Shown: positions 15,513 to 23,595, counted from the first letter of the stretch. The stretch is 42,502 nt of DNA from Thiobacillus sp. UBA3361 (GCA_002360535.1 DEQR01000064.1:35442-77943); one strand, 5' to 3'. Notes: generated by a model not told the origin, from the sequence alone. Numbers and translations: made by a program.

Positions 15513-17213
15513 ATGGCCTATTACAGCAATACCAATCCCGATCTGCTGGCACGCATTCCGCTTTCGGCCCGTCATCTGCTGGAAATCGGCTGCGGGACGG
15601 GCGGCCTGGCGCAGGCCTACCTGGCCCGCAACCCCGCCGCCCGCTATGTCGGCGTCGAGTTGTTCGCCGATGCTGCCCGACAGGCGGTCGGCATCGTTCA
15701 CCAGGTTGTCGTCGGCGACATCGAGCAGGCGCCTGTCCTGGCCGAGTTGGATCGGGTTCGCGCGGGCGAACCGTTCGACGTGCTGATCTTCGGCGACGTG
15801 CTCGAACACCTGCGCGACCCTTGGCGGGTGCTGGCCGAATTGCGGGCACGCATGACGCCCGATGGGGTGTGCGTGGCCTGCATCCCGAACGTGGCCCACT
15901 GGTCGGTGCTGCAACAGCAGCTGCGTGGTCGCTGGGACTACGCCGACGCCGGCCTGCTGGATCGGACGCATCTGCGCTTCTTCACCGTGGACACCATGGC
16001 GGAACTCTTCACCAAGTCGGGCTGGTCGGTGCTGGACGCCAAACCGCGTGTCCTGTGGCCGGCCAAGACCGAGGCGGCGCTGAAGGCCTTCGCCCCCCTG
16101 GCGGGGACGCTGGGCATCCCGCCCGACAAGCTGCGCCGCGATCTCGCCGCCTTCCAGTGGGTGATCCGCGCGGTGAACGGGCCGGCGCCGGCCGTCGTCC
16201 ACATCGCCGCCCTGGGGCTGAAAAAGTTTGCCGGCGTCACCGAGGCGCGCGTGGATCATCCGCTGACGGCGCTCTCCGCGTCGCCGTCGGTACGGACCCA
16301 ATGGGGGGAGGGTGGGATGTCCGTTCCCCGTGACTGGCCGCCCGGCGTGTTCATCCTGCATCGCCAGTTCATGAATGACCCGGACTTCAACGCGCGGGTC
16401 GAGCGCATGATCGAGCGCGGCTGGGTGATGGTGGCCGATATGGACGACGACCCGCGTCGCTGGAAGGAATTCGTCGCGAACGATTTCCGCGCCTACCGGG
16501 GGGTGCATGCGGTGACGGTGAGCACCGAGCCGCTGGCGGAGATGATCCGGCAGTGGAACCCGAACGTTCAGGTCTTCCCCAACGCCATACCGGCGCTGCC
16601 CCAGGTCGCGCCGGCCACGCCCAAGCAGGGGGCGCGGCTGCGGGTCTTCTTCGGCGCGCTCAACCGCGGCAAGGATTGGGCGGCGGTACACGCCGGCATC
16701 TTGGACGCGGCCCGGCAACTCGGGGACCGGGTGGAGTGGGTTGTGGTGCACGACCGGGCCATCTTCGATACGTTGCCGGCCGAGGTACCCAAGGAATTTC
16801 ACCCGACCCTGCCCCACGACCGCTACATGCGGGTGCTGGCGACCTGCGACGTGGCCCTGCTGCCGCTGTCCGACACGCCCTTCAACCGCCTCAAATCCGA
16901 CCTGAAGTTCATCGAATGCTGCGCGGCAGGCGTGGTGCCCATCTGCTCCCCGGTCATGTATGCCGAACGGGCCGAGCATGGAGAGATCGGCCTGTTCGCC
17001 GCGACGTCGGATGATTGGCGGCAAGGCTTGCTCAGTCTTTGCGGCGATCTTCCCGACATTGCCCGCCGCCGCGCGCTGGGGCTGGACTACGTCAAACGCG
17101 AACGCATGCTCAGCGGGCAGACGGTCGAGCGGGAGGCCTATTACCGGGGCCTGCTGGCCAGGAGGACGGAACTGGAACGCCAGCGGCGGGCGCGGCTTGC
17201 CCCCTTGGCCTGA
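15513..17213 (+). CDS. Methyltransferase-glycosyltransferase fusion
   Basis: This 566-residue protein joins two enzymes. Residues about 15-200 form a class I SAM-dependent methyltransferase with HLLEIGCGTGGLAQAYL (glycine loop 26-30), an acidic strand end in YVGVELF and the FGDVLEHLRDPW segment seen in sugar and lipid methyltransferases. Residues about 280-550 look like a GT-B glycosyltransferase: GVFILHRQFMNDPDF, VSTEPLAEMIRQW, VFPNAIP, RVFFGALNRGKDW and a late KFIECCAAGVVPICSP segment typical of the donor-sugar site. No membrane helix or signal peptide is seen. The likely role is making or capping a methylated surface glycan or a glycosylated protein. The substrate is unknown. It is flanked by an upstream terminator and a convergent neighbour. 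Confidence 0.82.
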   Translation: MAYYSNTNPDLLARIPLSARHLLEIGCGTGGLAQAYLARNPAARYVGVELFADAARQAVGIVHQVVVGDIEQAPVLAELDRVRAGEPFDVLIFGDVLEHLRDPWRVLAELRARMTPDGVCVACIPNVAHWSVLQQQLRGRWDYADAGLLDRTHLRFFTVDTMAELFTKSGWSVLDAKPRVLWPAKTEAALKAFAPLAGTLGIPPDKLRRDLAAFQWVIRAVNGPAPAVVHIAALGLKKFAGVTEARVDHPLTALSASPSVRTQWGEGGMSVPRDWPPGVFILHRQFMNDPDFNARVERMIERGWVMVADMDDDPRRWKEFVANDFRAYRGVHAVTVSTEPLAEMIRQWNPNVQVFPNAIPALPQVAPATPKQGARLRVFFGALNRGKDWAAVHAGILDAARQLGDRVEWVVVHDRAIFDTLPAEVPKEFHPTLPHDRYMRVLATCDVALLPLSDTPFNRLKSDLKFIECCAAGVVPICSPVMYAERAEHGEIGLFAATSDDWRQGLLSLCGDLPDIARRRALGLDYVKRERMLSGQTVEREAYYRGLLARRTELERQRRARLAPLA

Positions 17214-17987
17214 TCAAAGCTCCCCGTTGGCGGCGGCGCGCATGATGTTGTCCATCTTGACGCGGATATCGACGGCACCCTGGATCAGCTCGGGGCTGAG
17301 GCCCAGAGTGCCTTCGTAGCCGGCCACCCAGTCCATGCTCCAGTCCAGCATCATCACCCAAATGTTCTTGTCCGCATCTTCCATGATGGCGATGCGGCAG
17401 GGCAGGAAGACCAGGAATTCCGGGCTGATCTTGAGCAGGTCGCGGCCCACCGCAATGTCGCAGAAGCTGTGCACCTCGATGCGCGGCGATTCCTTGTCGC
17501 CCAGCACGGCGTGGAAGTCCTTCCACATCAGGTTGGAGCCGACGAATTTGAAGTTGAGCTGATTGGCGCGCAGCATCATGGACTCCACCACGTCGTCGAA
17601 CGTCAGGCCCGGCTTGGCCTTGTACTTGTGGGCGAACCAGTTCATGGCGTCGGGCATATCCATGCGCATGAAGCTGGTCATCATGGGCATCATCATCTGC
17701 ATCATTTGCCGCTTGGTCTCCGGCGGGATGGTAGGGCGCATGGTGTAGGCCCGGGTGGGTTTCGGCTGCAGGGTGCCCAGCAGGGGGATGGGCATGCCGG
17801 CGAAGGGCAGGGTGAGGAAGCTACCCGAGGCGCTGGCCGGCAGATAATGGGTCCACGGGTTGGGCGCGCCCAGGCCCGGCAGCACGGGAATGAACTGGGG
17901 GTAGGCCGGCGGCTGCTGGGCCGGGGCGGGCAGCGACAGCAGGCCGGCCAACATGGCCAACAGGCGGGTGGCGAGGGTCTTGCGCAT
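17214..17987 (-). CDS. Exported DUF302 protein with Met-rich segment
   Basis: The 257-residue protein has a signal peptide (residues 1-23, ending PAPA) and a Pro-rich region. Residues 95-115 are very Met-rich (MMQMMMPMM and MRMDM), and a C-terminal DUF302 domain follows from about 125 to 215. The domain shows NFKFVGSNLMWKDFHAVLG, SFCDIAVGRDLLKISPEFLVFLPCRIAI. DUF302 is a small alpha-beta fold common in sulfur oxidisers and archaea, of unknown activity. Two Cys (176 and 197) lie in the domain. A strong AAGGAGGAG site precedes the ATG. It is downstream of an exported methyltransferase on the same strand, 97 bases away. The Met-rich stretch recalls the repeat protein about 2 kb away, which may point to a shared environment such as copper or oxidant stress. 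Confidence 0.82.
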   Translation of the reverse strand: MRKTLATRLLAMLAGLLSLPAPAQQPPAYPQFIPVLPGLGAPNPWTHYLPASASGSFLTLPFAGMPIPLLGTLQPKPTRAYTMRPTIPPETKRQMMQMMMPMMTSFMRMDMPDAMNWFAHKYKAKPGLTFDDVVESMMLRANQLNFKFVGSNLMWKDFHAVLGDKESPRIEVHSFCDIAVGRDLLKISPEFLVFLPCRIAIMEDADKNIWVMMLDWSMDWVAGYEGTLGLSPELIQGAVDIRVKMDNIMRAAANGEL

Positions 17988-18084
17988 GGTTCTCCTCCTT
18001 CAACGTGGGCACAACAGGGTCAAATGATAGAGGGCCGCCGGCGCCCGTGTCTTGGTGTCCGGTGCGGTACGCCCGCGGGCCGGA

Positions 18085-18801
18085 TCAATCCACCCGCTCG
18101 AAGATCAGGAAGTAATTCTCGCGCAGCAGTGGCGCATCCTCGGCCAGCCGGAAACGGGCCGCCTCCACTTCCCGGATCACCGCTTCCTTGCCCGCCCGCA
18201 CGTGGTCCAGGACCCATCCGGAGGACAGGCCGGGCACCCGCTCGAAATCCACCACCACGAAACGGCCGCCGGACTTCAGGCTGCGGTGGATGGAGGCGAG
18301 CATGCTCCGGGGGTACTCGAAGTGGTGATAGGTATCGGAAGTGAAGATCAGGTCCAACTCGCCGGGCGGCAGGGCGGTGCGGTCCGGCGGATTGACGATG
18401 CCTTGTATCCATGTCTGTCCGTCCCGCCGGGCGCGGCGCAGGATATCGGCGACGAAGTTGCGGGCGATGTCCACCGCATAGACCCGGCCCTCGGGTCCCA
18501 CCCGCTCGGCGAACAGGCGCACGAAGAAACCGGTGCCGGCACCGATGTCCGCCACCGCCATACCCGGTTTCAGGTTCAGGGCGGCGACGATGGCCTGGCG
18601 CTGGTCCCAGATCTCCCGGCCCTCGCGCTCGAAGATGCCGACCCAGTACTGGACGTCGGCGTTCTCATAGGGGGCGTTGATCCCCGGGCGGACGCTCTGT
18701 TCAATAGCGCCGGCCGGCGGGCAGGCCATGCCAGTGAGCAGCATTGCCAGCAAGGCCGCGGCAAGCCCGCGCGGAAGGAGACGGTAAGCAAAGACAAGCA
18801 T
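18085..18801 (-). CDS. Class I methyltransferase with N-terminal signal peptide
   Basis: The 238-residue protein has an N-terminal segment typical of export (RGLAAALLAMLLTGMACPPAGA, cut near residue 32), followed by a SAM-methyltransferase domain. The glycine loop is DIGAGTGFFVRLF (from residue 85), the acidic end of strand 2 is VYAVDI, and FTSDTYHHFEYPRSML marks strand 4. Family members occur widely as predicted secreted methyltransferases. SAM is not known to be present in the periplasm, so the segment may instead be a membrane anchor, or the mature enzyme may stay inside. Cys27 does not sit in a good lipobox. The gene is 75 bases downstream of the EAL-HDOD gene. Its substrate is unknown. 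Confidence 0.8.
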   Translation of the reverse strand: MLVFAYRLLPRGLAAALLAMLLTGMACPPAGAIEQSVRPGINAPYENADVQYWVGIFEREGREIWDQRQAIVAALNLKPGMAVADIGAGTGFFVRLFAERVGPEGRVYAVDIARNFVADILRRARRDGQTWIQGIVNPPDRTALPPGELDLIFTSDTYHHFEYPRSMLASIHRSLKSGGRFVVVDFERVPGLSSGWVLDHVRAGKEAVIREVEAARFRLAEDAPLLRENYFLIFERVD

Positions 18802-18876
18802 GGCTGGCCGACCTCAAGGCACAAATTCCCTGAAACCAGCATAGCAGCCTGTGGCCGCTGGGCGAACCGGGCTTGC

Positions 18877-20196
18877 TTACAGCTCCAGGCTTTCCGACCA
18901 GATCAGGGCGTTCACGTGCGCCAGGTTGATCTCGTCGGGCGGGATGCCCAACTGGTCGGCCCAGCGGGCCACGGTGTCCTGGTCGAATCGCTCGCAGGCC
19001 CTGGCCAGGGCCAGGTATGGGGCATAGGGGCCGGCGTTGGCCTGCAGCACCGAGACCACCGCCTGGGGCAGGCGCAGGTTGGCAAGGGCCTGGGCCATGG
19101 GCACGTTGAGCAGCGCATCCAATATGGACAAGACACCGACCAGGAACAAGCCGCCCCGCTGGTCGGGGCTCAGGCGCTCCTGGCCGAGGATTTCCAGCAG
19201 GCGCGCGCGGGTCAGGGCGGTGCGGAACAGGGCGAGGGTGCGCGCATCCCCCTGATCGCCGGAGAAAAGCAGGAAGGTCAGCCAGCGGTACAGGTTGTCG
19301 TGGCCGAGCATCATCAGGGCATGGCCGATGGACTGTATTTCGTGGCGGATGCCCAGGGCGGGCGAGTTCATGAAGCGCAGCAGGCGGATGGAAAGGGCGG
19401 CATCCTGCTTGAAGGCAGCCTCGATCTTGGGCAGTTCGGCATGCTTCATCACCATGTTCAGCAGGTCCATGACCCGCATGCGGTTGCTGTCCAGTTTGTG
19501 CGGGGCGGCGGGCCGCAGCTGGGTGAAGTGGTGGCCCTGGAACAAATGGAAGGGCAGTTGCCGGCAGGCATCCAGCGCCTCTTCGTTTTCCACGTTGCCG
19601 GCGATCAGGCGCACTTGGCCGGCGTTGCGCAGATGCAGGGCGAGGTGGGAGAGGTTCAGGGCGTCGAGGCGGGTGACGTCCAGACGGGCGTACTCGAAAT
19701 GCTGCAGGAAACCGATCTGGTCGATGTCGCCGGAGTAGTTGTCGAACACGAAGATGAAGCCGGCATCGGCCAGGGCGGCGACTCGCTCGGCGATGCGGGG
19801 CGTCAGTTCGTCGGCCTGGAGGGCCAGCAGGGTACGTTCGCGGGCGAGGGTGTCCAGCAAGGGGTTGTCCAGGGTGCCTGTGGAAAGGCTCAACAGCACC
19901 AGACGGTTGCCCAGGGCGCGGCGGAAGTCCAGGTCGGCCACGCAGGTGATCAGGTATTCGTCCCCGATGTTTGCCTCGTCGCTGGCGCCCGGCAGTACCG
20001 GTAGGGGCACGTCTCCGCGCACGCCGAGTTCGTAGCCGATGATGCGGTTGCCGGGGTCCAGGATCGGCTGTCGGGTCAGGAAGCGATGCGCCAGGGGGCT
20101 TTCGGCGGCCGACTCCTCCGGCCGCGGGGCCTCTTCAAGGGCATCATGACGGTCGGTGGCGTCACGCCTGGCGAAGGCGGTTGCGAACTTGAACAT
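18877..20196 (-). CDS. EAL-HDOD signalling protein with degenerate EAL
   Basis: This 439-residue protein has the YuxH-type architecture: an EAL-like domain (about residues 38-235) then an HDOD domain (about 235-430). The EAL entry reads YELGVR (55-60), matching the ExLxR start. Later catalytic motifs have decayed: DDFGTG is replaced by DNYSGD, and the EGVE loop by GNVEN. Hydrolysis of c-di-GMP is therefore unlikely, while binding or protein contact is possible. The HDOD part shows LLNMVMKHAELPKIE and SIRLLRFMNSPALG, as expected. Related proteins act in motility and chemotaxis control. It starts two bases after the DUF1631 gene and shares its sigma-28 promoter and c-di-GMP riboswitch. Confidence 0.88.
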   Translation of the reverse strand: MFKFATAFARRDATDRHDALEEAPRPEESAAESPLAHRFLTRQPILDPGNRIIGYELGVRGDVPLPVLPGASDEANIGDEYLITCVADLDFRRALGNRLVLLSLSTGTLDNPLLDTLARERTLLALQADELTPRIAERVAALADAGFIFVFDNYSGDIDQIGFLQHFEYARLDVTRLDALNLSHLALHLRNAGQVRLIAGNVENEEALDACRQLPFHLFQGHHFTQLRPAAPHKLDSNRMRVMDLLNMVMKHAELPKIEAAFKQDAALSIRLLRFMNSPALGIRHEIQSIGHALMMLGHDNLYRWLTFLLFSGDQGDARTLALFRTALTRARLLEILGQERLSPDQRGGLFLVGVLSILDALLNVPMAQALANLRLPQAVVSVLQANAGPYAPYLALARACERFDQDTVARWADQLGIPPDEINLAHVNALIWSESLEL

Positions 20197-20198
20197 GG

Positions 20199-22631
20199 TT
20201 ATTCACTCCCCACGGCCACGGTCTGTTGCAGGCGTTCCAGTAGATTGTTCACTGCCCGGTCCATGAGCGGCACGTTGTCGATGACCTGAACGCTGCCGTC
20301 GCGGAACTTGGCGGCCAGACCTTCGGCGTTGATGGACATGGCCCGTTGTCCGAGCCGGTTGGTAAACAGGTAAACCCCTTTGAGAGGACTGACCCACGCC
20401 AGCTTGGCGCGCACCATCTCTCCGTCTTCCTGGCGGTACTGGATCCAGGCGCCCCGCTTCAGGGTGTGCACCCGGTCGGAATGCTCGTCGCTTTCGCGGT
20501 ATTCGCCGCCGGACAGCCAATGCACGTCGCTGATGGTGATCTCTTCCACCACGTCCTGACGTTCCTCGCGCACGGCGGCGATTTCCCGCAGCAAGTTCGG
20601 GCTGGGCATCAGGTCCTCGCTGGCGATGGGCACTGACTCGAAATCCATCGGCCCGGCGGGGATTTCCGGCTGCGGCGGCGGCACTTCCGCCAGCGTTTGG
20701 CCGGCGGTCTGTTCCTGGACGCCGGTCGGGCCGGATTGCATCCCCGCCCGCACGGCCTCGGCGTGGCATTTCACCAGGCCGGTGAAGAACCGGTCACGCG
20801 CCTCGCCCTCCGCACCGATGCCGCGCAGGCCCTGGTCAAGCCGCTTGAGCAGCTTCGGCAGGAGTTCCACCAGCTTCTTGCGTTCGTTCTGGACGTGTTT
20901 CGGCTCCACGCTCCAGATCAAATCCTCCATGGTGGCCACGGCCTCTTTCCAGGCCTCGCCGTTTTCACCGTCCCTGCCCTGGATGCGGGCCAGGACCTGG
21001 ACCCATTGCCGGCTCAGGAAATCGCGGATCAGTTCGGGCACGGCCTGTTCCAGCAGGTGGCCGTGCACCGTGTCCCGTGCCAGGGCCTGGGCATGCTCGT
21101 TGCGCTCCAGCGACTGGATCACCTGCGCGCTGCGGCTGGCGGCCTCGGCCATGCGCTGGTTTTCCTCGCGCAGATACTGTTCCAGTTCGGTCTGACAGGT
21201 CTCGAAGATGTCCACCTGGTCTTCGAACTGGGTGACGATGCGCTGCACCAGTTCGTCCACCTTGCGGTACAGGTTGCTCTGATGACCCTCCTGGGGGTCC
21301 CAGCCCATGGCGGCGTCGGCCAGGGTGTCCAGCAGACGGCGCACGATGTGTTGCTTCTGGGAGAAGAAGGCGCGATCCAGCATGGCCACCTTCAGCACCG
21401 GAATCTGCAACCTGCCGATCAGGGCCTTCATGGCGTCGGGGATGCGGCTGTCGTCCAGGATGTAGTCGAACACCATGGCCACGATGTCCAGGACCATCAC
21501 GTCCATCTGGCCCATGCCTTCACCCGCCGCGTGGCTGCGCAGCTCGCGCAGCACGTTGACCTGGCCGTTGGTGATCTGTTCCGCCGCCAGCCGCGGGTTC
21601 GGGAACACGCCCGTCTGGCCCCGCTGCAGGTTGGTCAGGTTTTGCAGAAAGGCCGCGGCGGCAGGAGACTGGGCCGTTGCACCGGGCGCCGCGGCCGCAC
21701 CCTCGCCGGATTGGGCGAACATCTCCCTGAGGGACTGGGGCATGGGCTGGCGGCCGGGCAGGCCCGGCATGGCAAAGGCCGGTGAGGCCCCGCCTGCGTT
21801 CAGATCCAGCATGTGCTGCAGCACGGCCAGCAAGTCCTGGCCGGCGCCGGGTTGGCCGCCTGGTGCCGCATCACCCGCGCCGCCTTCGCGCAAGCTGTCC
21901 GGGGCTGCGGCCGAGGCATGCTGAGGCCGCTTCAGGCCGACACGGATGGTGGGCAGCACGCCGCGTTCGATGAGGTCGCGGTTGATGTCCTGATAGATAT
22001 CGCGAACCTGCTTGGGCAGGTGTTTGCCGATCAGGGGGACCAGGGCCAGGCGCAGTTTGACCTGCTCGGTATGTTCGCGCAGGGCATCCATGACCGCGGC
22101 ACCGATCACCTCCGGGCCGATGGGGTTGTCGCCGAAACGCAGTTCCGGGTCGTCGAGCAACACGCCCATGCGCTTGGACAGGCCGAACAATTCCTCGCCG
22201 CAGATGTTGCCGATGGCGTGCGCGATGTTGCTGGCGGCCAGTGATTCCTCCAGGTCTTCCGGTTCCACCAGGCTGAGCTGGGACATGTCCAGTTCATCTC
22301 CACGATCGCCGCGGGACTTGTCACGCCGGCATTCCCGCTTGAACTGCAGGAAGAAATGCCGCTTGGTGGCGCCTTCCACGGCCGCCGCCTTGTCCCTGGT
22401 GAATTCACGCGCCTCGCCGTACAGGCGGCGCATCTCATAGCCGGTGACGTGGTCGATGAGTTCCAGCAGATCGTCACCGCTGCGTTTGAGCGTCTTGGTC
22501 AGGGCCTGGCCGAGGCGCAGGGCCATGGTCTCGCCGCACTCGTCCAGCAGCTGGCTGCCGTGGGCGCCGGATGCGGCGTGGGGACGGCTGTACTGGCTCA
22601 GCTCCACCACATTCAGTTTCGAGTCCTGCAT
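20199..22631 (-). CDS. DUF1631 family protein
   Basis: The 810-residue cytoplasmic protein belongs to DUF1631, a family common in beta- and gammaproteobacteria and sometimes mislabelled thymidine phosphorylase. It is mostly helical. The N-terminal third has the conserved RECRRDKSRGDRGDELDMSQL region. A low-complexity Ala-Gly-Pro linker lies at about 240-310. The C-terminus carries RAKLAWVSPLKGVYLFTNRLG, a small beta domain reminiscent of PilZ domains that bind c-di-GMP, though the PilZ RxxxR and DxSxxG motifs are not clear. An AGGAGG ribosome binding site lies seven bases before the ATG. The leader carries a c-di-GMP-I riboswitch behind a sigma-28 promoter, which ties this uncharacterised family to motility and second-messenger control. 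Confidence 0.88.
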   Translation of the reverse strand: MQDSKLNVVELSQYSRPHAASGAHGSQLLDECGETMALRLGQALTKTLKRSGDDLLELIDHVTGYEMRRLYGEAREFTRDKAAAVEGATKRHFFLQFKRECRRDKSRGDRGDELDMSQLSLVEPEDLEESLAASNIAHAIGNICGEELFGLSKRMGVLLDDPELRFGDNPIGPEVIGAAVMDALREHTEQVKLRLALVPLIGKHLPKQVRDIYQDINRDLIERGVLPTIRVGLKRPQHASAAAPDSLREGGAGDAAPGGQPGAGQDLLAVLQHMLDLNAGGASPAFAMPGLPGRQPMPQSLREMFAQSGEGAAAAPGATAQSPAAAAFLQNLTNLQRGQTGVFPNPRLAAEQITNGQVNVLRELRSHAAGEGMGQMDVMVLDIVAMVFDYILDDSRIPDAMKALIGRLQIPVLKVAMLDRAFFSQKQHIVRRLLDTLADAAMGWDPQEGHQSNLYRKVDELVQRIVTQFEDQVDIFETCQTELEQYLREENQRMAEAASRSAQVIQSLERNEHAQALARDTVHGHLLEQAVPELIRDFLSRQWVQVLARIQGRDGENGEAWKEAVATMEDLIWSVEPKHVQNERKKLVELLPKLLKRLDQGLRGIGAEGEARDRFFTGLVKCHAEAVRAGMQSGPTGVQEQTAGQTLAEVPPPQPEIPAGPMDFESVPIASEDLMPSPNLLREIAAVREERQDVVEEITISDVHWLSGGEYRESDEHSDRVHTLKRGAWIQYRQEDGEMVRAKLAWVSPLKGVYLFTNRLGQRAMSINAEGLAAKFRDGSVQVIDNVPLMDRAVNNLLERLQQTVAVGSE

Positions 22632-22664
22632 GACCTAGCCTCCTGGCGACCCAAACCGCCTTCA

Positions 22665-22743
22665 AAACCGTCAATCAATGCCGCCGGCGACGGTTTCCCA
22701 CGCCGGCACGGCCCAGGGGCAAAGACGGGAAGGGCGGCAGGAG
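22665..22743 (-). promoter_or_regulatory. Possible expression platform of the riboswitch
   Basis: Between aptamer and start codon, two hairpins compete on the minus strand. One pairs GCCGGCG with CGCCGGC (22683-22689 with 22701-22707). The other pairs AAACCGTC with GACGGTTT (22689-22696 with 22665-22672) and is followed by one more T. Upstream, CTCCTG (22738-22743) is complementary to the CAGGAG of the ribosome binding site (22640-22645) and could mask it. Which pairing is ligand-controlled is not known. Confidence 0.4.
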
Positions 22744-22773
22744 CGACTTCTGTCGATCCAGCCCGCGTGTTCC

Positions 22774-22866
22774 ACCTGGCAGTCCCGCTGTCATAGGGCG
22801 GACTCGCCGCCCCTTAGACCGGAAACTTTGCGTCGCCGCCTTTCAACGGCTTTGCCCCGATCAGGT
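22774..22866 (-). promoter_or_regulatory. c-di-GMP-I (GEMM) riboswitch aptamer
   Basis: On the minus strand the RNA shows the ordered hallmarks of the c-di-GMP-I aptamer. They are GGGCAAAGCC, a stem closed by a GAAA tetraloop (22841-22844), then GACGCAAAG (22826-22834) and UCCGGUCUAA. A second hairpin ends in ACAGCGGGAC, with AGCGGG at 22784-22789 in the place of the ligand-pairing strand of the Vibrio Vc2 aptamer. An outer stem ACCUG/CAGGU closes the element (22862-22866 with 22774-22778). It lies 142 bases upstream of the DUF1631 start codon, in the same orientation, and just downstream of a sigma-28 promoter. Confidence 0.9.
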
Positions 22867-22892
22867 ACGCCCGACACGCAGGCGCATCCCGC

Positions 22893-22919
22893 ATATCGGC
22901 AGGTCATTGGAAAACTTTA
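22893..22919 (-). promoter_or_regulatory. Near-perfect sigma-28 (FliA) promoter
   Basis: On the minus strand TAAAGTTT (22912-22919), exactly 11 bases, then GCCGATAT (22893-22900) matches the FliA consensus TAAAGTTT-N11-GCCGATAA in 15 of 16 positions. Transcription would start near 22886, about 20 bases before the riboswitch aptamer. The site lies in the 316-base gap 22632-22947, which otherwise holds the riboswitch, its expression platform and a weak hairpin (GCCTGC/GCAGGC, 22925-22946) after the hydrolase gene. Confidence 0.8.
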
Positions 22920-22947
22920 ATGTTGCCTGCCGATGAAGGCGCAGGCT

Positions 22948-23595
22948 TTACAGACCGGCGGCCCGGTCGCCAACGAAGGGGTTGTCCTGGCGCTCCCGGC
23001 CGAAGTCGGACATGGGACCGTGCCCCGGCACGAAACGCACCTCGTCACCGAGGGGAAAGAGCTTGTGACGGATGCAATGGATCAGGGTTCCGTAGTCGCC
23101 ACGGGGGAAATCCGTGCGGCCGATGCTGCCCCGGAACAGCACATCGCCCACGAAGGCCAGGCGCGCATCGCGGGCGAAGAACACCACATGGCCGGGGGTG
23201 TGGCCGGGGCAATGCAGCACCTCCAGACTCAATTCACCCACCCGCACGGTGTCGCCATCCTCCAGCCAGCGCCGCGGCCGGAAGGCCTGCGCGAGGGGGA
23301 AGCCGTACATCTCGCTCTGCCGGGGCAGGGCGTCGAGCAGGAAGGCATCTTCCCGATGGGGGCCCTCGATGGGGATGTCCAGGCTCGCCGACAGCGCGCC
23401 TGCCGCGGCCGCATGATCCACATGCCCGTGGGTCAGCAGCAGCTTCTCCAGTCGGACCCCTTCCCGCTCGGCCAGATCCAGCAGCCTCTCCGCTTCACCA
23501 CCGGCGTCGATCAGGGCGCCCAGCCCGGTCCGTTCACACCAGATCAGGGAGCAGTTTTGCTGGAAGGGGGTGACGGGCAGGATGCGGTACTGCAT
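22948..23595 (-). CDS. Metallo-beta-lactamase-fold hydrolase (glyoxalase II-like)
   Basis: This 215-residue protein has the metal-binding signature THGHVDH (residues 55-61), a later HCPGHTPGHVVF histidine motif, FVGDVLFRGSIGRTDF with the bridging aspartate, and VPGHGPMSD. It fits the short YcbL/glyoxalase II-like group, which hydrolyses thioesters such as S-lactoylglutathione, although some relatives oxidise glutathione persulfide. The short C-terminus lacks the helical domain of true glyoxalase II. The ATG shares one base with the stop codon of the upstream HD-GYP gene (TGATG), so coupling is likely. It is the last gene of the long minus-strand run. A role in sulfur or glutathione metabolism is possible but not shown. 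Confidence 0.88.
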   Translation of the reverse strand: MQYRILPVTPFQQNCSLIWCERTGLGALIDAGGEAERLLDLAEREGVRLEKLLLTHGHVDHAAAAGALSASLDIPIEGPHREDAFLLDALPRQSEMYGFPLAQAFRPRRWLEDGDTVRVGELSLEVLHCPGHTPGHVVFFARDARLAFVGDVLFRGSIGRTDFPRGDYGTLIHCIRHKLFPLGDEVRFVPGHGPMSDFGRERQDNPFVGDRAAGL

